DNA of 64,000 nucleotides from Pseudonocardia kunmingensis (GCF_006716445.1 NZ_VFPA01000008.1:186001-250000), one strand, 5' to 3'. Counted from the stretch's first letter, positions 15,552-23,870 are shown. Notes: generated by a model from the letters alone, not told the origin. A program made the numbers and translations.

Positions 15552-16928
15552 ATGATGCGTTATGACGCGATCGTGGTGGGGGCCGGGGCGGCGGGGCTGG
15601 CCTCGGCGCTGATCCTCGCCGACCAGGGCAAGCGGGTCGCGCTGGTGGAGAAGCACGCCTACCTCGGCGGGCGGGCGATGGAGCACCGGTACCGGGGGCA
15701 CCAGATCGGGCTCGGGTCGCACCTGATCGTCGATCCCGGGGACAGCCTGACCCGGGTGTGCGAGCTGGTCGGGATCCCGCTGACCCACAGCGAGCGCAGT
15801 GACGCGATGCCGTTCTGGGACCGTGACCGGTGGAAGCCGATCCAGGAGCTCTACAGCGGCGCGGCCAAGGACGGCCTCAAGCGCTGCATCCGCGCGCTCA
15901 CCGCGACCGACTACGCGGACCTGGACCGGCTCGACCACCTGCCGCTGCGTGAGTGGATGGCGCAGCACACCTCCGACGAGGGGGTGTACACGGTGTGGGA
16001 GGCCATCTCGATCCTCGAGCAGATCACGGACAAGTGGTACGACCACTCGGCCTCGGAGAACCTGTACGTCCGCAAGATGCACTACGAGCGCAAGCGGACC
16101 GCGGGCTACTCGTACTGGCCGATGGGCGGCTGGGAGAAGCTGTGGGACGACATGGCCGCGGCGTTCGTCGCGCGGGGCGGGGAGCTGCGCCGCTCGACCA
16201 CCGTCGCGCGGGTCCTGGTCTCCGGCGGTGAGGTCAAGGGTGCGCGGCTGCGCAACCCGGAGCGCCCTGGTTCCGCCGACGGCGAGGTGCTCGAGGCGGA
16301 CGTGGTCGTCGTCAACGCTCCGGTGTGGAACGTGCCCGGACTCTTCGACGAGGGCGTGCTGCCGCAGAACCTGCTGCAGCGGGTGCGGATGCTGGCCAAC
16401 AACCGCAACAAGGCGTGCTGGCTGGGCTACTGGATCGCCGCGAAGGAGCCGGTGATCGCGATGTCCGAGCTGGAGATGGCCAGCTTCACGGCCACCCCGC
16501 GCGCCGGGCTCGGCGGCTTCACCCTCAACTTCACCGGCTACGACCCGGGCGTCTCCCCGCCCGGGGAGTACCTCAGCTGCGTGGGCGCGGCGTTCGACGC
16601 CACCGAGCACTACGGGGACAAGGCGTGGCTCGACCGCAAGTTCCACGAGTTCTGGCTCGACGTCGAGGAGATGCTGCCGGCCGCCAAGGGCGCCCTGTGG
16701 ACGAAGAAGCACCTCGTCACCACCTACGGGGTGGTCAACAAGCCGGGGCTCGTCGGGGCGGTCCGGCCCGACACCCGGGTCCGCGAGATCGACGGGTTGT
16801 TCCTCACCGGCGACACCGTCCGGTCCCGGGGGATCGGGATCGACAAGGCCGCCCGGGCCGGGATCACCGCGGCCGAGGCGGTGCTGGGGGAGCGGCTGCC
16901 GTTCTTCGCCGACACGGTGCGGTACTGA
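15552..16928 (+). CDS. FAD-dependent oxidoreductase, phytoene-desaturase/amine-oxidase-like (cassette copy 2)
   Basis: 458 residues, clearly homologous to 7474-8859. GAGAAG dinucleotide motif at about 11-16, VEKHAYLGGRAMEHRY, the block KWYDHSASENLYVRKMHYE, and C-terminal LFLTGDTVRSRGIGIDKAARAGI. The ATG at 15552 follows GGAGGA by 5 bases (a second ATG is at 15555). It overlaps the LLM gene by one base (TGATG), as copy 1 does. Divergence between the copies is large enough that they probably act on different substrates or were acquired separately. The upstream operator suggests control by the TetR protein at 19973. Confidence 0.8.
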   Translation: MMRYDAIVVGAGAAGLASALILADQGKRVALVEKHAYLGGRAMEHRYRGHQIGLGSHLIVDPGDSLTRVCELVGIPLTHSERSDAMPFWDRDRWKPIQELYSGAAKDGLKRCIRALTATDYADLDRLDHLPLREWMAQHTSDEGVYTVWEAISILEQITDKWYDHSASENLYVRKMHYERKRTAGYSYWPMGGWEKLWDDMAAAFVARGGELRRSTTVARVLVSGGEVKGARLRNPERPGSADGEVLEADVVVVNAPVWNVPGLFDEGVLPQNLLQRVRMLANNRNKACWLGYWIAAKEPVIAMSELEMASFTATPRAGLGGFTLNFTGYDPGVSPPGEYLSCVGAAFDATEHYGDKAWLDRKFHEFWLDVEEMLPAAKGALWTKKHLVTTYGVVNKPGLVGAVRPDTRVREIDGLFLTGDTVRSRGIGIDKAARAGITAAEAVLGERLPFFADTVRY

Positions 16929-18046
16929 TGGGCGGCCCGGTCACCGTCGGGGTGCCCGGGCACTTCGGGCCGCCCGCGGACCGGGTCGCCCCGGCCGCGG
17001 CGCGCGCGGAGGCCGACGGCTACGACGCCACCTGGTACCCGTGCCACTTGATGGCGTGGCACCCCGACTCGCTCTGGACCTCGGATCTCACCCCGATCGC
17101 CGAGGTGCAACCCAACCCCCACGCGCAGTTCGATCCGTTCCAGGCGATGGCCGTGGCCGGCGCCGCGACGACCCGGATCACGGTGGGGGTCGGGGTCACC
17201 GACACCCTGCGACAGCACCCGGCGATGCTGGCCCGGGCGTCGCTGACGGCGCAGCACTTCGCCGGCGGCCGCGCGATCCTCGGGCTCGGGTCGGGGGAGC
17301 GGCTCAACATCTCCCCGTACGGGATGGACTGGAGCAGGCCGACGGCGAGGCTGGCCGAGGCGATCGAGGTCGTCCGGCTGCTGTGGCGGGCAGAGGGTGC
17401 GATCGACTTCGAGGGCGACTTCTACCGGCTCGAGGACGCCGTGCTCGGCCTCGACCCGTTCGGGGGCGCCGAGCCGCCGATCTGGATCGCCGCGCACGGT
17501 CCGCGCATGCTCGAGCTGGTCGGCCGGCACGGCGACGGCTGGTTGCCGACGAAGAGCACGCCGGAGCAGTACGCCGACCGACTGCAGGCCATCCGCCGGT
17601 CGGCCGAGGACGCGGGCCGGGACCCGGCCGGGATCACCCCCTCGATGCTCGGCTACGTGCTCTGCGCTCCCGACGAGGACACCCTCACGCGGATGTGCCG
17701 GCACCCGCTGATCCGGATGCTGTGCGTCCTGCTGCCCGAGGGCGTGTACCGCGACCACGGGGTGCCCGCCCCGTTCAGCGGTGGCTCCGGGTTCCATTCG
17801 TTCATCCCGTCCCGCGTCGACCGCGCCGAGGCCGAGCGGGTCGTCGCCGCCATCCCTCCCGAGGTCGTGCGGTACGCCGCGTTCTGCGGGACCGCCCAGC
17901 AGATCGCCGACCAGGTCGGCGCCTACGTCGAGGCCGGTCTCCGCGACGTCGTGCTCTGGAACGTGACCGGCCTCGCGGACCCCGCCCTGACCGGCTTCTC
18001 GTACAAGGTCCTCGCCCGGGTCCGCGAGATCCTCGCCGCGGGCTGA
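16928..18046 (+). CDS. LLM-class F420-type oxidoreductase (cassette copy 2)
   Basis: 372 residues, paralogue of 8859-9980. It shares DxxWYPCHLMAWHPDSLWTSDLTP-like and GLGSGERLNISPYGMDW segments, AAHGPRMLELVG, LCVLLPEGVYRDHGV, the FIPSRVDRAEAERVVAAIPPEV block and FCGTAQQIADQVGAYVEAGL. The GSGExLN loop favours F420 over FMN. The start overlaps the FAD gene stop. The same gene order in both cassettes argues that the two enzymes act in sequence on one intermediate, for example desaturation followed by F420-linked reduction or the reverse (inference). Confidence 0.78.
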   Translation: MGGPVTVGVPGHFGPPADRVAPAAARAEADGYDATWYPCHLMAWHPDSLWTSDLTPIAEVQPNPHAQFDPFQAMAVAGAATTRITVGVGVTDTLRQHPAMLARASLTAQHFAGGRAILGLGSGERLNISPYGMDWSRPTARLAEAIEVVRLLWRAEGAIDFEGDFYRLEDAVLGLDPFGGAEPPIWIAAHGPRMLELVGRHGDGWLPTKSTPEQYADRLQAIRRSAEDAGRDPAGITPSMLGYVLCAPDEDTLTRMCRHPLIRMLCVLLPEGVYRDHGVPAPFSGGSGFHSFIPSRVDRAEAERVVAAIPPEVVRYAAFCGTAQQIADQVGAYVEAGLRDVVLWNVTGLADPALTGFSYKVLARVREILAAG

Positions 18047-18067
18047 GCGGGTGCGCTGAGCGGGTGC
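18043..18067. repeat. Two tandem copies of a 12-base unit at the LLM gene end
   Basis: ctgagcgggtgc occurs at 18043-18054, spanning the LLM stop codon, and again at 18056-18067 in the short convergent gap. It is probably a small slippage duplication; no function is evident. Confidence 0.5.
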
Positions 18068-18072
18068 CCCGG

Positions 18073-18540
18073 TCAGTCGCCGCCGTTCCCCCCGGCGACC
18101 GCGGCGACCGCGCTCAGCGGGCCGTCGAGCAGCTCGACGACGTTCCTGTCCGGATCATGCAGGTACACGACGCGGACCGGCCCCCAGTGCGAGGGCTTCG
18201 GCCACAGCCGGGCCCCGCCGGCCCGCTCCGCCCGGTCGAGGGCGGCGTCGACGTCGTCGACCTGGATGCCCAGATGGGGCAGGCGGGCGTCCGCATGCGG
18301 CTGTTCCAGCCAGTCCGGCCGGGTCGGACCGCCGAACTCGAACAGCTCCACGCCTGTGCCGTCGGGGAAGGCCAGCAGGACGATCCGGACCCGGATCTCG
18401 GGGGACGCCGCCATGGCGAGCGCCGCACCGCGCCCGCCCAGCGCGAGTGGCGGAGCGAGGACCTCGGCGCCGAGCTGACGGTAGAAGCCGGTGGCGCGGT
18501 CCAGGTCCGCCACCCGGAGCCCGACGTGGTGCAGGCCCAT
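18073..18540 (-). CDS. VOC (glyoxalase/extradiol dioxygenase fold) protein
   Basis: 155 residues with two beta-alpha-beta-beta-beta modules. Metal ligand positions are visible as His5 (MGLHHVGLRV), Glu65 or Glu68 (GVELFEF), His89 (LPHLGIQV) and Glu136 (NVVELLD), the pattern of methylmalonyl-CoA-epimerase-like or glyoxalase-like enzymes rather than of extradiol dioxygenases. Its start lies one base after the MFS gene stop on the same strand, so importer and VOC protein are cotranscribed. An epimerase, isomerase or lyase step on the imported compound is likely. Confidence 0.78.
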   Translation of the reverse strand: MGLHHVGLRVADLDRATGFYRQLGAEVLAPPLALGGRGAALAMAASPEIRVRIVLLAFPDGTGVELFEFGGPTRPDWLEQPHADARLPHLGIQVDDVDAALDRAERAGGARLWPKPSHWGPVRVVYLHDPDRNVVELLDGPLSAVAAVAGGNGGD

Positions 18541-18541
18541 G

Positions 18542-19855
18542 TCAGCCCGCCACCCGCCCGGGAACGCCCGTCGTCGGGGTCCGCTCGTCCGGGTGCCGGC
18601 CGAGGGAAAGGGTCAGCACCACCGCGATCACCGCGAAGGCGGCGAAGAACCAGAAGTTCCACTGGAAGCCCAGCTCGGCGGTGATGAGCAGCCCGACCGC
18701 GTACGGACCGGCTATCCCGCCGAGCCGCCCGACCCCCATCACGAAGCCGAGGCCGGAGGCGCGGATCCGGGACGGGTAGGACGCCGCCACGAACCCGTTG
18801 ACGAGGATCTGAGACCCCATCGCGCCGAAGCCGAGCAGCGTGACCAGCACGTACAGCAGCACCTGCGGCAGGGGGATGCTCAGCAGCACCAGGCTGACCG
18901 CGCCGACGGTCAGTGCGATCGGGATCGCCCGCCTCGACCCGATGCGGTCCGCGACGGAGGCGATCAGCAGGGTGCCGATGACGTTGCCGAGGTTGAGCAC
19001 GAGGAGGAACGAGATGGCGGAGCCGAGCGGGTACCCGGCCTGGCGCATGATCTGCGGGAGCCAGGTGCCCACGCCGTAGCTGAGCAGCAGTCCGCAGAAG
19101 CTGATCAGCACGAACAGGATCGTCCAGCGCCGGTACCGGCCGAAGATCTCGCTCGTCCGGACCTTCGAGGTCGTGGCTCCCGCCGTGAGGGTCTCCGGGT
19201 CGAGTCCGTGGTGGATGGCCAGCTCGCGGGCCTCGTCCAGGCGCCCGCGTGCGACCAGCCACGACGGTGACTCCGGCAGCCACCGCAGCGCGATCGGGAA
19301 CAGGATCAGCCACGGGGCGGCGCCCACGAGCAGCAGGACCCGAAACCCTCCGGTGGGCAGCAGCCAGATCGCCACCGCCGCGCAGATCACGCCGCCGACG
19401 GAGTACCCGGCGTGGATGATCGAGTTGTACAGCTGGCGCCGGTTCGGCGGGGCGAACTCCACGGTGAGGGCGATCGCCGACGGCAGGACACCGCCGAGCC
19501 CGATCCCGGCGACGAATCGGAGCAGCCCGAAGACCTCCGCATTCGGCGCTACGGCACACAGGGCCGTGGCCGCGCTGAACCAGGTGATCGCCGCCAGTAC
19601 CAGGCGCCGCCTGCCGAGCCGGTCGGTCAGCCAGCCCGAGCAGAGCGCGCCCACGGCCATGCCGACGAGTGCGAGGCTGCCGATGAGGCCGGCGGCCGCC
19701 GCGTCGAGGCCCCACGGCTCGTAGTCCAGCAGCGCCGGCACGATCGCCCCGTACACGACGAGGTCGTACCCGTCGAGGATGACGGTCGCGAAGCAGATCG
19801 CGATCACCAGCGCTCCGGGTCGGCGTGAGTACCAGGTCGTGCCCGTCGCATGCAT
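18542..19855 (-). CDS. MFS transporter, aromatic acid:H+ symporter-like
   Basis: 437 residues, twelve predicted membrane helices. The first helix has DGYDLVVYGAIVPALL, the acidic DGxD motif of the aromatic acid/H+ symporter family (PcaK, BenK, MhpT type), and the loop-2 motif GWLTDRLGRRR follows. The ATG at 19855 was chosen because AGGA precedes it and a TTG-initiated 25-residue extension would overlap the operator-like palindrome at 19907. It is the likely uptake system for the island's acid substrate. The TetR gene lies upstream on the same strand. Confidence 0.88.
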   Translation of the reverse strand: MHATGTTWYSRRPGALVIAICFATVILDGYDLVVYGAIVPALLDYEPWGLDAAAAGLIGSLALVGMAVGALCSGWLTDRLGRRRLVLAAITWFSAATALCAVAPNAEVFGLLRFVAGIGLGGVLPSAIALTVEFAPPNRRQLYNSIIHAGYSVGGVICAAVAIWLLPTGGFRVLLLVGAAPWLILFPIALRWLPESPSWLVARGRLDEARELAIHHGLDPETLTAGATTSKVRTSEIFGRYRRWTILFVLISFCGLLLSYGVGTWLPQIMRQAGYPLGSAISFLLVLNLGNVIGTLLIASVADRIGSRRAIPIALTVGAVSLVLLSIPLPQVLLYVLVTLLGFGAMGSQILVNGFVAASYPSRIRASGLGFVMGVGRLGGIAGPYAVGLLITAELGFQWNFWFFAAFAVIAVVLTLSLGRHPDERTPTTGVPGRVAG

Positions 19856-19906
19856 GCGAATCCTCGTTGATCGTGGGTCCCACCGGGCGTCAGCGGGCCG
19901 CACACT

Positions 19907-19923
19907 ATCAACCGGTTGTTTGA
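19907..19923. promoter_or_regulatory. Palindrome in the MFS promoter region
   Basis: atcaaccggttgtttga contains the perfect 10-base palindrome CAACCGGTTG and ends in TTTGA, like the CGTTTGA of the 6483 element. It is 52 bases before the chosen MFS start, in the 117-base gap after the TetR gene. It is a probable regulator site, perhaps a variant of the CTACCAAACG family. Confidence 0.4.
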
Positions 19924-19972
19924 CGGACAAGCGCGCTTCTCGTCGTCGGGTACCACCTCGACGTCGCGGCGC

Positions 19973-20599
19973 CTAGGACGCGGCCTTCGACCCCGGTCGC
20001 GGCGGCGCAGGGGGTGTCGCCAGCTGTGCGACGAACGCGCGCACGGTGTCCAGCTGTCGCTCGGCAGGCCAGTCCTCCAGGTCGAAGACGGCATGGCTGG
20101 CTACTCCGTGGACGAGCGCCAGGAGTCCACGCGCCTCGTCGAGGGCGTCCCGCTCGGGATGCACCCGCCCTGCTCGCTTGGCGGCGGCGATGGCATGAGT
20201 CAGCAGCTCGCGGTGGCCGGCCACGCGGCGTCGCTGGAGCTCGGCCATGCGCGGCTCGCTGATCGCGGCGCCGACGAAGGCGAGCCACGTCAGCCAGTTC
20301 GTCCGGCGGGGCTCGTCCAGGGGGAGCACGGCCTCGCAGAGCAGCAGGACCCGGCGCGGATCGTCGTCGCCCGGGAGCGCCTCGACCCGTTCCCGCGCCT
20401 GGTCCACGGAGGCCCGGTAGGCCGCTTCCAGCACCTCGGCCTTGTTGGCGAAGTAGTGCGTGATGACGGTCGTGCTGGCGCCGGCCGCCGCGGCCAACGA
20501 GCGCAGCGAGATGTTGTCGGCCCCGTGCGTGGCGACGAGCCGGGCGGCGAGCCGGGCGATGTCCCGCCGTCGCGCGTCCGCGTCGATCCGAGCTGGCAT
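19973..20599 (-). CDS. TetR family transcriptional regulator
   Basis: 208 residues. The N-terminal helix-turn-helix is ARLVATHGADNISLRSLAAAAGASTTVITHYFANKAEVLEAAY (about 16-58), with HYFANK in place of the usual YYHFxxK; the rest is an all-helical ligand-binding domain. The ATG at 20599 is the only sensible start. Its own upstream region holds the TACAAC-N18-GTTGCA element also found before the second FAD-LLM cassette, so it is probably autoregulated and controls that cassette and perhaps the divergent epimerase gene. The ligand is unknown, presumably a pathway CoA ester or acid. Confidence 0.88.
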   Translation of the reverse strand: MPARIDADARRRDIARLAARLVATHGADNISLRSLAAAAGASTTVITHYFANKAEVLEAAYRASVDQARERVEALPGDDDPRRVLLLCEAVLPLDEPRRTNWLTWLAFVGAAISEPRMAELQRRRVAGHRELLTHAIAAAKRAGRVHPERDALDEARGLLALVHGVASHAVFDLEDWPAERQLDTVRAFVAQLATPPAPPRPGSKAAS

Positions 20600-20609
20600 T
20601 GACGCAAGA

Positions 20610-20639
20610 TACAACGTTCGGTATACAGCGGTGGTTGCA
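20610..20639. promoter_or_regulatory. Bipartite TACAAC-N18-GTTGCA operator between TetR and epimerase genes
   Basis: TACAAC at 20610-20615 and GTTGCA at 20634-20639 with an 18-base spacer containing GTATACA. Aligned in the opposite orientation it matches 15503-15532 at both half-sites, the core and the flanking ATAT. It starts 11 bases from the TetR start codon, in the 102-base divergent promoter region. Confidence 0.6.
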
Positions 20640-20701
20640 TATGCCGCCGGGAGCCAGGTCGCCCCCGTCAGGCAGCGCGACCCAGGAAGAGGTGGACGAC
20701 G

Positions 20702-21826
20702 GTGCGCGACGTGCTGGTCGTGGGTGGTACCGGGCCGACCGGCCCGCCGATCGTCGAGGGTCTCCTGGCTCGCGGCCACAACGTGACGATCTTCCACACG
20801 GGCCGGCACGAGGCGAACGGGCTGCCGGACGTCCCGCACCTGCACGGGAGCCCGTTCACCGAGGAGGGGATCCGGGAGTCGCTCGGCGAGCGCTGCTTCG
20901 ACACGGTCGTCGCGACCTATGGCAAGGTCCGGTTGCTGGCCGGGCACGTCGCCGGTCGATGCGACCATTTCGTGGCCGTCGGCGGCACGCCGGTCTACAA
21001 GGGCTACGTCAATCCCGCGGAGATGTTCCCGTACGGGGTGGCGCTGCCCGTTCGCGAGGAGACGCATCCCCTGGTCGACGTCGACGCGCCGAGGTTCGCC
21101 GGCTACGCGGCCGGGCCCATCCGGGCCACCGAGGAGCTCGTGTTCGACCTCGCCCGACGCGGCGCGTTCGGCGCCACCTACCTGCGGTACCCGACGATCT
21201 ACGGCCCGCGGAACCCCTACGCCTGGGAGTGGAACGTCGTGCGCCGGGTCCTCGACGGCCGACCCTGGATGATGCTCGTCGACGGCGGGCACAACATCCA
21301 TTCTCGGGCGGCTGCGCGCAACGCCGCGGAGGCGGTGCTCCTCGCCGTCGACCGGCCGTCGGTCGCGAAGGGCCAGGCCTACAACGTCGCGGACGACGAT
21401 CTGGTGACCGTCCGGCAGTGGGTGCAGCTCGTCGCGGAGGCGGCAGGCGGTGAGCTCGAGATCCGCTCGATGCCCCGGGAGCTCCCGAACCCCGGGCTGG
21501 CGGTGTCCGCGTTCGGCGGCGCGGAGTCCCCGAGTTGCATCGTCGACACCACCCGCCTCCGCGAGGAGCTGGGCTATCGCGACGTGATCTCCCTGCCGGA
21601 CGGCATCGTCGAGGCGGTGCGGTGGATGCTCGACCACGAGTCCGAGATGCGCCGCACCGGCACGACCGACCCGTTCGACTACGCCGCGGAGGATGCGTTG
21701 GCCGCGGCGTACGACCGCGCGCTGCGGGGCCTCGCCGTGGCCGCGCAGCCGTTCCGTTCCGGGATCGGTCGCATGGCGGTGCCGCAGACGGCGAAGGGGT
21801 CGGCAGAGAGGCGGGTCGAGCCGTGA
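20702..21826 (+). CDS. NAD-dependent epimerase/dehydratase-like (extended SDR)
   Basis: 374 residues. The N-terminal nucleotide motif is VVGGTGPTGPPI (GGTGPTG at 8-14), and PTIYGPRNPY and NVADDD are typical of extended SDRs. The usual catalytic YxxxK is not obvious; GYAAGPIRATEE may replace it with Tyr only, so activity as a classical epimerase is uncertain. The GTG start has AGGAAGAGG nearby. It is divergent from TetR and followed by a 4-base overlap with a tiny ORF, then the metallo-beta-lactamase-fold gene. Role unknown; possibly reduction or dehydration of an imported compound. Confidence 0.72.
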   Translation: MRDVLVVGGTGPTGPPIVEGLLARGHNVTIFHTGRHEANGLPDVPHLHGSPFTEEGIRESLGERCFDTVVATYGKVRLLAGHVAGRCDHFVAVGGTPVYKGYVNPAEMFPYGVALPVREETHPLVDVDAPRFAGYAAGPIRATEELVFDLARRGAFGATYLRYPTIYGPRNPYAWEWNVVRRVLDGRPWMMLVDGGHNIHSRAAARNAAEAVLLAVDRPSVAKGQAYNVADDDLVTVRQWVQLVAEAAGGELEIRSMPRELPNPGLAVSAFGGAESPSCIVDTTRLREELGYRDVISLPDGIVEAVRWMLDHESEMRRTGTTDPFDYAAEDALAAAYDRALRGLAVAAQPFRSGIGRMAVPQTAKGSAERRVEP

Positions 21827-21954
21827 GCGCCTACGGCCACCGCGCGGTGACCTGCGGTGACCTGCGCGCCTCGCTCGCCTTCCACCTGCTCCCCGCGCGC
21901 GAGGCCCACCGGCGAGACCATGCGGCCGGTTCCCGCGTTCCGGACCAGCGGTGA
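21823..21954 (+). CDS. Possible 43-residue ORF bridging two genes (uncertain)
   Basis: A short frame beginning GTG within the stop of the preceding gene (GTGA) and ending in a TGA that overlaps the next GTG start (GTGA). The product starts MSAYGHRAVTCGDLRA and has no recognisable domain or membrane segment. The double 4-base overlap is what real coupled genes in this window show, but it could arise by chance, and the alternative is that this is simply spacer DNA. A 10-base direct repeat (cggtgacctg twice) lies inside it. Confidence 0.3.
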   Translation: MSAYGHRAVTCGDLRASLAFHLLPAREAHRRDHAAGSRVPDQR

Positions 21955-22850
21955 CCGGCATGGCTTCACCCGAGTACACGGAGATCGAGTACGGCGGTGT
22001 CACCGTGCTGGCAGGCGCCCGCCGCGGTGCCTATCCCTACGGCAACTCGTTGCTCGTACGCGGCGCCGCCGAGACCGTGGTCGTCGATCCGTCCCTGTCG
22101 CTCGTCGCCGTGGCACCGCCCGCGGACGCGGTCGTCGTGAGCCATGCGCACGAGGACCATGTCGCCGGTCTCGTGCGCTACGAGGTGCCCGTACACGTCC
22201 ACGAGGCGGACCTTCCCGCGGTGCGCTCCCACGAGCTCATGCTCGCGGGTTACGGTCTGCCACCCCACGTTGCCGACGGTGTCGACGAGAGCCTTCGGAA
22301 CGAGTTCCACCTCCAGGACCGTCCGGACGCAACGGGGCTCACCGATGGCACCACGTTCGATCTCGGCGGGCGCACGGTGACCGTCGTGCACCTGCCCGGC
22401 CACACCGCAGGCCACAGCGGGCTGCTGATCGAACCGGACGGGTTCCTCTTCGTGGCGGACATCGACCTGAGCTCCTTCGGCCCGTACTACGGGGACGTCG
22501 GCAGCAGCCTCGCGGACTTCGAGGCCTCGATGCGGCGTTGCCGCGAGATCGAGGCGCGCTGGTACGGCACGTTCCACCAGAAAGGTGTGATCGAGGGCGC
22601 GACGGAGTTCCGGCGACGGCTCGACGACTTCCTCGCCGTCGTGGCGAGGAGGGACGCCACACTGCTGGCCTTCCTCGACGAGCCGCGATCGGTGCCGGAG
22701 ATCGTCGAGCACCGCCTCGTCTACCGGCCGCACGTCGACGCGCCGCACGTCCCGACCGTCGAGCGCAGGACCGCGGTTCAGCACCTGGATCGGCTGATCG
22801 GTGCCGGCGCCGTCGTCGAGGTCGAGCCCGGGCGGTTCCGCGTCACCTGA
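21951..22850 (+). CDS. Metallo-beta-lactamase-fold hydrolase
   Basis: 299 residues from GTG 21951 (an ATG at 21960 is equally possible). The zinc motif is SHAHEDH (His65, His67, Asp69, His70), followed by HLPGHTAGHSGLL with the next His ligand, the bridging Asp in LFVADIDLS, and a C-terminal part ending in a winged-helix-like segment (EIVEHRLVYRP) as in LACTB2/glyoxalase II-like proteins. It probably hydrolyses a thioester or lactone. It is the last gene of the epimerase operon and converges on the Lrp regulator. Confidence 0.82.
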   Translation: MTGMASPEYTEIEYGGVTVLAGARRGAYPYGNSLLVRGAAETVVVDPSLSLVAVAPPADAVVVSHAHEDHVAGLVRYEVPVHVHEADLPAVRSHELMLAGYGLPPHVADGVDESLRNEFHLQDRPDATGLTDGTTFDLGGRTVTVVHLPGHTAGHSGLLIEPDGFLFVADIDLSSFGPYYGDVGSSLADFEASMRRCREIEARWYGTFHQKGVIEGATEFRRRLDDFLAVVARRDATLLAFLDEPRSVPEIVEHRLVYRPHVDAPHVPTVERRTAVQHLDRLIGAGAVVEVEPGRFRVT

Positions 22851-22874
22851 TGCCGCTCGCCGGACGCGAGCCGG

Positions 22875-23870
22875 TCAGGCCGAGGTCGGCGCGCCCGGGT
22901 ACCAGGGGCGCACGATCGAGGCTCGCTTGAGCGTGCGGAGCCCCAGGGTCACGTCCACGTCCCGGATGCCGGGGATGCCGCCGAGCGTGTCGGTCAGGAA
23001 GCGGTGCAGATCGCGGTACTCCGCCACCGCCACCTCGCCGCACATCGTGTGCTCGCCCGCCGTCGCGCAGAGCAGCATCACCTCGGGGTGCCGGGTCAGC
23101 TCCTCGGCCACGGCATCGACGCGCTGGGGGTCGACCCGGAGCCAGAGGAACGCCGTCACGGGCAGGCCCAGCGTCTCGGGCTCGACGATCGTGCGGAACC
23201 GGATCGCGCCGCTGCGGCACAGGTTCTCCACCCGGCGCCGCGCGGTGCTCTCCATGATCCCGGCTCGGGCCGCGAGGTCGCGCCAGCGCATGCGGCCGTC
23301 CTCGGCCAGCGCGCCCACCAGCAGCTCGTCCACCTCGGTCAACGGAGGGGAGAGCTGGGTGGGTTGGGCGCGGTCCCAGCGGTCGATCCGCTCCGCCCGT
23401 AGCGCGGCCACCGCCTCGGGAGCGAGGAAGTCCGGGGTCCAGCCGACGCCGGTGGTGAAGCGGCGCAGCACCACCTCGGAGCTGCTGCCGATCACCCCGT
23501 CCAGCTGCGGGAGCCGCAGCACGGTCAGCTCCAGCAGGTCGTTGCGGTCGGTGGCGACGAGCTCCACCAGGCAGTCGGCCGCCCCGGACACGAGTGAGAC
23601 GAACCGCACGCTCGGCCATTCGGTGAGCGCGTTCGCCACCGCGACCGACTTGACCGGTTCGCAGCGCACGCGCACGAACACGGGTACACCGCGGCCGGTG
23701 GCCAGCACGTCGAGCGTTGCGGCGACGTGCACCAGCTCCGAGGCGAGAATCCGGCCGGCGCGCCGCGAGACGGTGGCCTCCGAGGCGCGCACGGCGCGGC
23801 CCACCGCGGGCCAGCTGGCCCGCGGATGGGCGATCAGGGCGGCGATCACGCGCCGGTCGAGCTCGTCCAT
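22875..23870 (-). CDS. Lrp/AsnC family regulator with two HTH-RAM units
   Basis: 331 residues, about twice the length of a normal Lrp. The first unit has MDELDRRVIAALIAHPRASWPAVGRAVRASEATVSRRAGRIL and a ligand-type domain; the second has LTEVDELLVGALAEDGRMRWRDLAARAGIMESTARRRVENL and another RAM-like domain ending near ASIVRPW. Such tandem Lrp proteins occur in actinobacteria and probably act as internal pseudo-dimers. I start at ATG 23870; in-frame starts up to 23930 exist. It is divergent from the MHS-AbgAB operon and is its likely regulator, responding to an amino acid or amide. Confidence 0.85.
   Translation of the reverse strand: MDELDRRVIAALIAHPRASWPAVGRAVRASEATVSRRAGRILASELVHVAATLDVLATGRGVPVFVRVRCEPVKSVAVANALTEWPSVRFVSLVSGAADCLVELVATDRNDLLELTVLRLPQLDGVIGSSSEVVLRRFTTGVGWTPDFLAPEAVAALRAERIDRWDRAQPTQLSPPLTEVDELLVGALAEDGRMRWRDLAARAGIMESTARRRVENLCRSGAIRFRTIVEPETLGLPVTAFLWLRVDPQRVDAVAEELTRHPEVMLLCATAGEHTMCGEVAVAEYRDLHRFLTDTLGGIPGIRDVDVTLGLRTLKRASIVRPWYPGAPTSA

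Noticed and set aside
21848..21868. Tandem cggtgacctg repeat as a regulatory element
   Set aside because: Two adjacent 10-base copies inside a GC-rich short ORF; more likely slippage than a binding site.
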